64,000 nucleotides of DNA from Posidonia oceanica (Eukaryota > Streptophyta > Magnoliopsida > Alismatales > Posidoniaceae). Shown here piece by piece: positions 57,791-64,000 of this stretch. The position numbers were made by a program, and so were the translations under genes. A model generated the notes under the pieces. The model was not told the DNA's origin. It saw only the letters and a program-made list of their open reading frames with translations, and did no database searches. The number at the start of each line of letters is the position of its first letter. The stretch's first letter is position 1. The stretch spans positions 128,435,001-128,499,000 of the forward strand of contig JAZBRS010000029.1 in assembly GCA_037176725.1 (NCBI GenBank). Direction: 5' to 3'.

Positions 57791-58778
57791 ATGGCTTCCA
57801 CAAGTCACCCACGCAAGAAGCTTGCTGCCAAGAGGAAAGGATCGAAGCTGGAACAATCTATAGGTGAAAATCCTCAAAATCCCACTTTTGATCAATCTTC
57901 TTATGAAAGATTTTTAGGTAGAAATCTTCTCATAGAGCGTGTCATCTCTGAAGTTGATTTTTTTAACTTCGGCATTGAGCCAGTTCTTATTGATGCCAAA
58001 ATTTACAAGTATCTTTTGATTGACTATCAAAATAGGACTTATCCTAAACATGTGACTCAATTTTATACTAATATAGAGAAAAGGATATCCATTTTCTTTC
58101 TTCTATTGATGGCCATACTACTAAAATTACTCTTGATTATTTAGACAAAAATTGTTCTCTCCCAAATGGAGAAGTTGATTTTCATCATGCCTCTCTTGAG
58201 CATGAACAGTGGTTTAGCAGTGAAGTCTTTGAAACTTTACTCATTCTAGGTGTTAATCCCCATTCCAAGTTATTCCTGACTCATTCGAAACATAATGCTT
58301 GCATGGTAGCAAAAGTCTTATCTTGAAATATTCTAATGAGATCAAGTCATTAGAATAAGGTGTCCACTATTCTATTAGTTACTGTGTTTTGTGTTGTGCG
58401 AAATCACAATGTTAAGTGGAATCTTTATGTCTATAATGTGCTAAAAAATACTAGAATCTTTCTTTCTCATCTTTTGGCCTTATGATGAGTCATATCTTTA
58501 AGATTAAGGGGATTGTTTCACCGAATGAGCAATACAAGCTCTTTGGTTTGATTCGAGTGACAAGGGTAGGCTTTGATATTCTACCTCCTTCATGGACTAC
58601 TACTGCTTCATCATCTGTTCAGTCATCTTATAGCATTGCAAACCTAATGCAAGAAATGCAAGGACTCTGGAGTGACGTAAAGGTGATGAGAAGTGAGATG
58701 AATGAAGGCTTTCAGAACTTGAATGATAGGATAGATTATTTTGAGAGAAGTTTCACTCCTGATTCACCTTTTCAGTAG
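57791..58778 (+). pseudogene. Env-like ORF of the Copia element (broken)
   Basis: Downstream of pol, where SIRE/Maximus elements carry an env-like ORF. The first block (from 57791, MASTSHPRKKLAAKRKG) continues with SYERFLGRNLLIERVISEVD. A frameshift occurs near 58085; the next frame runs to a TGA at 58323 and is followed by further stops. The last block (58482-58778) ends in a probable coiled coil (heptad-like leucines and methionines around LMQEMQGLWSDVKVMRSEM). No transmembrane segment is convincing. It cannot encode a full protein. Confidence 0.65.
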
Positions 58779-58927
58779 TTGTTTGTATGTAGATATTTGG
58801 TTATTTTATGTATTTTTTTGATATGGAAAAGGGGGAGTTAATCAGATATTTTTGAATTTAATGTTATTGATTCTTAAATTAAGGGGGGTTTTTTCAAAAT
58901 TATTGCCATCATCAAAAAGGGTGAGAT
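58779..58927 (+). other. Copia pre-LTR region with purine-rich tracts
   Basis: Contains AAAAGGGGGAG (58827) and a purine run AAAAAGGGTGAGAT directly before the LTR, the likely PPT. Confidence 0.6.
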
Positions 58928-59781
58928 TGTTAGAATTTAAATGTTACTTTGATGATGTCAAGTTGATTGGATTTTATTTTGAATTTTGAATTGATTTGTT
59001 TTTTTCCATTTTAAAGATATTTAATGTAGTCAATGTGGTTTGAATTTATTGGTTGGAGATTCTTTGTATTGTTACAGTTTTGGTGGGGTGTTTGTTGCAG
59101 GAATATAGCAGATTTTATTTGAAAAACAACCGCTAGGCAAAAATAGACGTCCTCTAGAAGGCACGACATTCACAGGGAATTTTTGGACGCTCGCTAAAGG
59201 TGTGCTTAGTATCAGAAGATTTTGAGACATTTGTCGTGGATGTCCACTGGAAGGCCCTAAAGATCAATGGATGAGTGAACGTCCGCTTCGAGGCAGATGC
59301 CAGATTTCTTTTTATAACGGCCATTTTCTTTGCAGATCTATAAATAGGCATCTAAAACTTCTCAAACTTATCTTTGTACATCTCTTCTGATCTTCTTTTA
59401 GCCTTCAAGTACTTCAAATCTATTTCTCCATCTTTGTGCTCTCTTGATCTAAAAAATTTTCTAGTCTTTGTAAAGTGAAAGTGTACTTGGAATCTTTAAC
59501 GTGTGAAGGATTCTGTGAGAAGTGTAAATAGGTTCTTCTCCACCCATTCAAGGAAGAAGCGTAGTGAAATTTCACGAGACGGTGGTGTATGAAAACTGGA
59601 GTAGAACGGTGTCCGAACCAATATAAAGTTCTCTGTGTACTTTTGTGGTGAATGATCTTGTATGGTGAATGATTGCATATAACTTATTGGTGAGATTTTA
59701 TTAATTATGTGCTAAATCGATTGATTTCATACATCAACTTAATACTCTATTCACCCCCTCTCTAAAGTAATCGATCCAACA
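58928..59781 (+). repeat. 3' LTR of the Copia element
   Basis: 854 bp, starting TGTTAGAATTTAAATG and ending GATCCAACA, with terminal TGTT/AACA inverted. The end has the typical CACCCCCTCTCTA...TCGATCC text. TATAAATA at 59339-59346. The 5' LTR is not in the window. Confidence 0.85.
59339..59346 (+). promoter_or_regulatory. TATA box in the Copia LTR
   Basis: TATAAATA about 410 bases into the LTR, followed by a CT-rich leader. Confidence 0.6.
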
Positions 59782-60515
59782 ATAACTTTATTTGACACAA
59801 TTATTATCCATTATCTTGCTTAAACCTGAATCAAACAGGTTCTCACTTGTTTGATGTTTTAAAAGAATATATGTATTGTTTTTGTGTAAATTAGTTTCTA
59901 AACGTATTATGATAAATTACATAACAAATAAGTTCAATACGAATATAACTTACATTGATACGAATCCTAATGGGACAATTTGAAAGGCCACCTTTACTTA
60001 GGGGGTATTTAGTTCGTCTTTTGCAAGCTAAAGCTTCTTAGAAATTCATATTTTCTAGGAAAGCTTTTAAATTGAGGTTTTTGTAGGTAGATACTCACCT
60101 ATCACAATCTTGTTTGGTATTCTAGTTTTGACTCAGCCCTTTGGTACTCAATAATTAGTTAAAAGACAAAAATACTCTTTTCAGTTTTTGGTGACGGTGG
60201 ATGCCAGTGACGGTCGAAGTTTGTCAATGGCAACTTCCAACTAGCGACCATCACCAACCGCTTGTCGGAGTTGATCCCTGGCCGAGTTGAATGCGGGCCA
60301 ACACCGACCATCACCACCATAGTTGGTTGTCGGTCACCACAGCTGGTGTTGGCTAGTAGCGACTTTCAACTGCTACCACCATCGATCGGAGTTGGCCAGC
60401 GGCGACTTCCGCCCACCGAAGTTGGCCGCCGTCACCGTTGGTTGGAGTTGGCCAGTGGTGGTCGACAGTCGATGACGGTAGCCAGTGGTGGTCGATGGCA
60501 TGATTTGTAAATATC
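59782..60515. other. Flanking sequence between Copia and element D
   Basis: ATAAC at 59782-59786 would be the Copia target duplication; its partner is off-window. A GGGGGTATTTAGTTCG at 60000 resembles the end of small plant DNA transposons, but I find no partner terminus. A GC-richer stretch of TTGGCC(A/G)G and CGACTT words (60230-60500) has a short chance ORF. Confidence 0.4.
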
Positions 60516-62329
60516 TGTAAATATCCCATTTTCGCATTTCCTAGAGTTCATTAAGGATAGGAACCCTTGAGGCACCCCAAATCACATGACTAATGACCTA
60601 TAACACATTTTCCAGATTTTCCAAGATTTAATTAAAAACATCACTTGATTTTACTCGGTTCAAGGTCGTTAGCTGTGGTAGAGCTGACACACTCAGACTA
60701 GTGGCAAGTTTAAGCACCCTGAACACCTTTATTCTACTCAAACTAGTGGCAAGTTTGAGTCCCCTTTAACACTATCTAATGAGAGTTTATTAGCTGTGGC
60801 AGAGTTGATACTCTCATTGTACTCGAATCAGTGGCAAATTTGAGTATCTTAATGTTAAAGAAGATGTTTTTATGATTTCATGGAATTTTTGAAGTTTTCT
60901 GTGCTTTTAACATGTTTCTCTGGATTAAGATAAAAGACAGGGTTAAAAATGCAAAAAGACTAGCTCGTTGCCGCTGCATGAGGCGACACATCTAGTCGCC
61001 AACTCAAGAGACGACTAGTATGTATTGTCGCCATAGTGACAGGCGACTAGTATCCTACCACTCTCTCTCAACACATTTTGTCATCCTGGGCATTAATATA
61101 ATATGTGGGATTTTTATAAACTATTATAATATTTTTCCCATAATTATTGATAATTTCTATGATTTTTCTAGCATTAAATATATGGTATATTATGTATATC
61201 ATATAATGATAATTAATTAATGAACAATCTAGAAAATCCTAGGGGATTTGGTGACAACTAGGCTTTATCCCGATTTTAGCACATTTTTAATGTGTCAAAA
61301 ATCCTTTTTAAAATTCAAAATCACATTTAAAATTTAGTCTGAAATATTCAAGTGGATAGGCACCGCTATAAGTGGCGACTAGCCGACGTAGATATTTTAA
61401 TCATATCTTCCACGTCATTTTAACATCATTAAAAATAAAATATCTCTTCTAGGCACCGTATATAGCAGCGACTTGATGACATGGTCTTTTCTGTTACCTT
61501 TTAATCAGATCCTACACGTCATTGCTGTGTCAGCTCAACACCATCCCAAGCAGCGACTTGCTGACGTGGCACATTGTGTTTTCCGATCTATGGACTTTCA
61601 CGTCATTAAAAATGGGATATTTGTGCTTGTCCCCGATCCAATAGGCGACTTGCTAAAATATCTGATTCGTCTCTAGAAAGTTCCTAGATTGTATCCATTT
61701 GAGCCCCACACCTTTATAAAAGGGCTCCGAGAGCTAGAGCTCAAGGAGGAGACATTTTTTAGAGTTAGGAGTTCCTGTAGATATTTCTGAGAGCTAGAGA
61801 GGTCTTCCTAGATTAAGATAGAGAAGCACAACCCTCTATTTTGTCCCATTTTCTTTTGAGATCCTAGAGATCATAGCTTAGTCGAAGTTCTGTCTGTGCC
61901 TCCACTTCCTCACTCTACGGCATAGAGCACGAGGGTGAAGGGAGTATCTTCTTCCAATCTACTTTTATTTTCATTTTGCATTCCTTAATTAGGATCCATA
62001 GCATATGCATGCGGGGAACCACCCCCGGTTAGTATTAGATCTATTTATTTATGTTATTTCCTATTTATCTGATCTATTTACTACACCTGGACTTACCTAG
62101 ATATATTCATTTGTTTTGAAGGAAAGGAATATCTCACGTAGCACGAGGACGCCGCTGGGTGACATCCTGTCGTTGATCCAGTGAGTCGACGACCCACACC
62201 CATCTCCAACTCCATAGGCGCCTTGTCAGCCGGCACAGCAAATCGACAAGTGGCGATCACAATAAGTAGACGACGTCGTGGAAGCGCCGACTACTTCATC
62301 TACACACCCCCCAAATTCCAACATCCACA
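60516..62329 (+). repeat. 5' LTR of element D (probable)
   Basis: About 1.8 kb from TGTAAATATCCC to CATCCACA. Contains a duplicated segment (TTAGCTGTGG at 60668 and 60790), GGCGAC/GTCGCC dyads (60982-61047), repeated GCGACTTG...GACGTGGC text (61370-61680), a TATA box at 61715 and a possible splice donor (CCG/GTTAGT near 62029). The 3' end is set by the PBS-like site five bases later and is the least certain boundary. Confidence 0.65.
61701..61727 (+). promoter_or_regulatory. TATA box between inverted repeats, element D LTR
   Basis: TATAAAA (61715-61721) lies between GAGCCC (61701-61706) and GGGCTC (61722-61727), exact reverse complements. The layout resembles that in the A LTR. Confidence 0.6.
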
Positions 62330-62334
62330 AAAAG

Positions 62335-62353
62335 TGGCGATCACAGTGGGACC
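62335..62353 (+). other. Primer-binding-site-like sequence of element D
   Basis: TGGCGATCACAGTGGGACC, five bases after CATCCACA. It starts like the B and C sites but matches tRNA-Arg only in the first part. A partial copy (TGGCGATCACA) also lies inside the LTR at 62252, so the assignment is tentative. Confidence 0.45.
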
Positions 62354-63806
62354 GGCTTGAGCCAACCCTCTATGCTACGTGAGCATACCTTTCCTTCCTT
62401 CCTTTTTTTTTTATATATAGATCTAAGGTGCAGTTTTCAGTTTGGTTGTCATGCGCATAGGTTTTCACGACACCTAAACCCTTTATCGGGTTTTATTTCT
62501 GATGTTAGTAAAACCTTGCATCTAGTCGTTTTCTGCTTACGGTGCCAAGTCTCGTTAGCACTTTGAGGCAGCGACTCACTTCGACGTCTATAGCTTCGAC
62601 GACTAGGTTGGTTTTACTGAGAACAGAAAACTTCTGTACACCAGCCGCTCGTTCGACCGGCGCCTTACCTCATCGCACCTCCAGAGGGGGACTGATATAG
62701 GCACCCACGATACAGGTGACTCGATTCAGACACAGTTCCCACTACATATCATTAGTTTTTCTCTCTATTTACATTGCTTTTAGATTTGCAGTCCTATAAA
62801 AAAATAAAAAAATCTCCCTGTCCACCGTATTTTAGTTTTTTAACGGTTTTTAGGTCTGTTTGTGTCCACCACTAGGGTGGAAACTATTTTTTTGATATTA
62901 GAGTAAAAGTCCATTGAGGGAATCTTTTTCTAACTAAAACAACCAAACCAAGTGAACCAGGCCAGTGCAAGTCGCTCTCCAATGCTCTGTGTTTGATTGT
63001 AATAGTTAGATTGAGAACTCAAGGTGTCCTAAGGTCTTATTATTGACTCCTTCTTCTCCCTGAGTCAATAATAATCCTTGGTAGATACTTCATACTCTGA
63101 TATTTCGTGTTTATTTATTACTTTGTGGATTGTTAGGATACGAGCCTAAGGACAAAATCCTAGGTTGCGGGCCCCTCTTTAGAGAGACAAACCCGCCGCC
63201 TAGGCCCTCTTAGTGAATCCTAACAAAGGTCAAAGGGAGGTACCTGAAGTGTTAAAAATCCTATTATATGACCCTTAGATCCCACAAAGCTATCCTTACC
63301 CCCAGCCTAGGAACCCAATCATTGAGAGCACGTAGGTTAAATCAAGCAATTAATAAACTATTTAAACAAGTAAAACTCGCGGTCTATTTGAAACTTGTTT
63401 ACTTAGTTAGTCTTGTTTGATTCGTGGTCTATCAAGGACAGATTCTGGTTGTCGAAAGGACAGAGGCTCCCGTCGCCTGTCTGATCGGCGACTTGTTCCG
63501 TCGCCTGTTATATCAGCGACGTGTGCTATCACTGCTCTGAAGGGCAACACATGCCAGAACACGCCGGCGTGACTTGTGTGCAGGGTGGTTTGGCCGTAAC
63601 CAGTGACATAGATCGCAGAGACGTCAGAACAGTCACTGGGCAGTCATTTACTCTCTTTTTTCTCTCATTAAATTGAGTCTATAATAAGTAGTGTTGTTAA
63701 AAGAGTCTGTATTTTTTTTCCAAAGCAGTTGTAACAGTTTAGAAAGTAGAAGAGTATGTAATTTCTTTCTTTTAGGAACTTGTAATAGTCTGACCATTGT
63801 CAAGTG
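62354..63806 (+). other. 5' leader of element D
   Basis: Untranslated, T-rich, with a GTCGCC-GGCGAC dyad at 63472-63492 and a related one after it. A possible 3' splice site (TTTTTTTTCCAAAGCAG, ending 63727) lies 80 bases before the gag-like ATG. Confidence 0.55.
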
Positions 63807-64000
63807 ATGGAAGGACATAATGCTTATGATAACCCATTCCTTTTCAACACTCCACCTCATCCGTCCTATTTCAATTCTTCCACCACCAATCTCTCATATA
63901 ACACTCCTCCATATACACAAACCAATCACCACATGGTCCAATATCCCATCACAACAAATCCACTGTTTCCAACCACTCCATCAGCCCAAATGCATATTGA
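63807..64000 (+). CDS. Start of a gag-like ORF of element D (partial)
   Basis: ATG at 63807 opens a frame of 64 codons to the window edge with no stop: MEGHNAYDNPFLFNTPPHPS, then Ser/Thr/Asn/Pro-rich text with SYNTPPYTQTNHH. The composition and position after a long leader fit the Pro-rich N-terminus of Tat gag (compare B and C), but no domain is reached. Only the continuation can confirm it. Confidence 0.55.
   Translation, partial: MEGHNAYDNPFLFNTPPHPSYFNSSTTNLSYNTPPYTQTNHHMVQYPITTNPLFPTTPSAQMHI

Larger units (their letters stand above)
60516..64000 (+). mobile_element. Element D: 5' part of a further Tat-like Gypsy element
   Basis: LTR, PBS-like site, long leader and the start of a gag-like ORF, cut by the window end. 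The LTR start TGTAAATATCCCATTTTCGC aligns with the A LTR start. The region after its TATA box shares words with A (AGCACGAGGACG against AGCACGAGCACC). Confidence 0.7.

Noticed and set aside
60000..60480. Possible small DNA transposon starting GGGGGTATTTAGTTCG
   Set aside because: No matching inverted terminus or target duplication was found nearby.

Overview
This is eukaryotic nuclear DNA from a flowering plant; I cannot name the species. No ordinary host gene, rRNA, tRNA or CRISPR array is visible. Almost the whole window is LTR retrotransposons stacked inside one another. Four are Ty3/Gypsy elements of the Tat/Ogre type: giant size, a second RNase H, a primer site resembling tRNA-Arg, and extra ORFs outside gag-pol. 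One is a Ty1/Copia element of SIRE/Maximus type with an env-like ORF.

Layout. (1) 1-6267 is the 3' end of a Tat element on the + strand (element A): an antisense acidic ORF, four tandem arrays, a polypurine tract and a 3.1 kb 3' LTR. (2) 6600-6881 and 55905-59781 are two halves of one Copia element, split inside reverse transcriptase. (3) The split is the insertion of a Tat element on the + strand (element B, 6882-55904), flanked by the 5-bp target duplication GAAAT. It has a 3.2 kb 5' LTR, a decayed gag-pro-pol (11271-20040), a DUF7745/plant-mobile-domain-like ORF (48729-49931), hairpin arrays (50519-51990) and a 3.3 kb 3' LTR. (4) B is itself interrupted 58 bp after its pol stop by a younger, 26,961-bp Tat element on the - strand (element C, 20103-47063), flanked by the duplication CCATG. 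C has two 5.7 kb LTRs, gag-pro-pol (40038-31267) in one frame broken by five stops, a DUF7745-like ORF and its own repeat arrays. (5) 60516-64000 is the 5' LTR, leader and start of gag of a further Tat-like element (D).

B and C are relatives. They share gag-pol, leader, PPT, DUF7745 ORF and 3'UTR plan, but most of their LTR sequence differs. Insertion order is Copia, then B, then C, and LTR pair divergence agrees (few percent for B, clearly lower for C).

Three things stand out. The 3'UTR arrays are made of short stem-loops, several with paired compensating changes between copies or elements. The LTRs of A and B carry a TTGGACGC/GCGTCCAA dyad module repeated about every 231 bp. The premature stops in B's gag-pol are 22 TAG, 2 TGA and no TAA.
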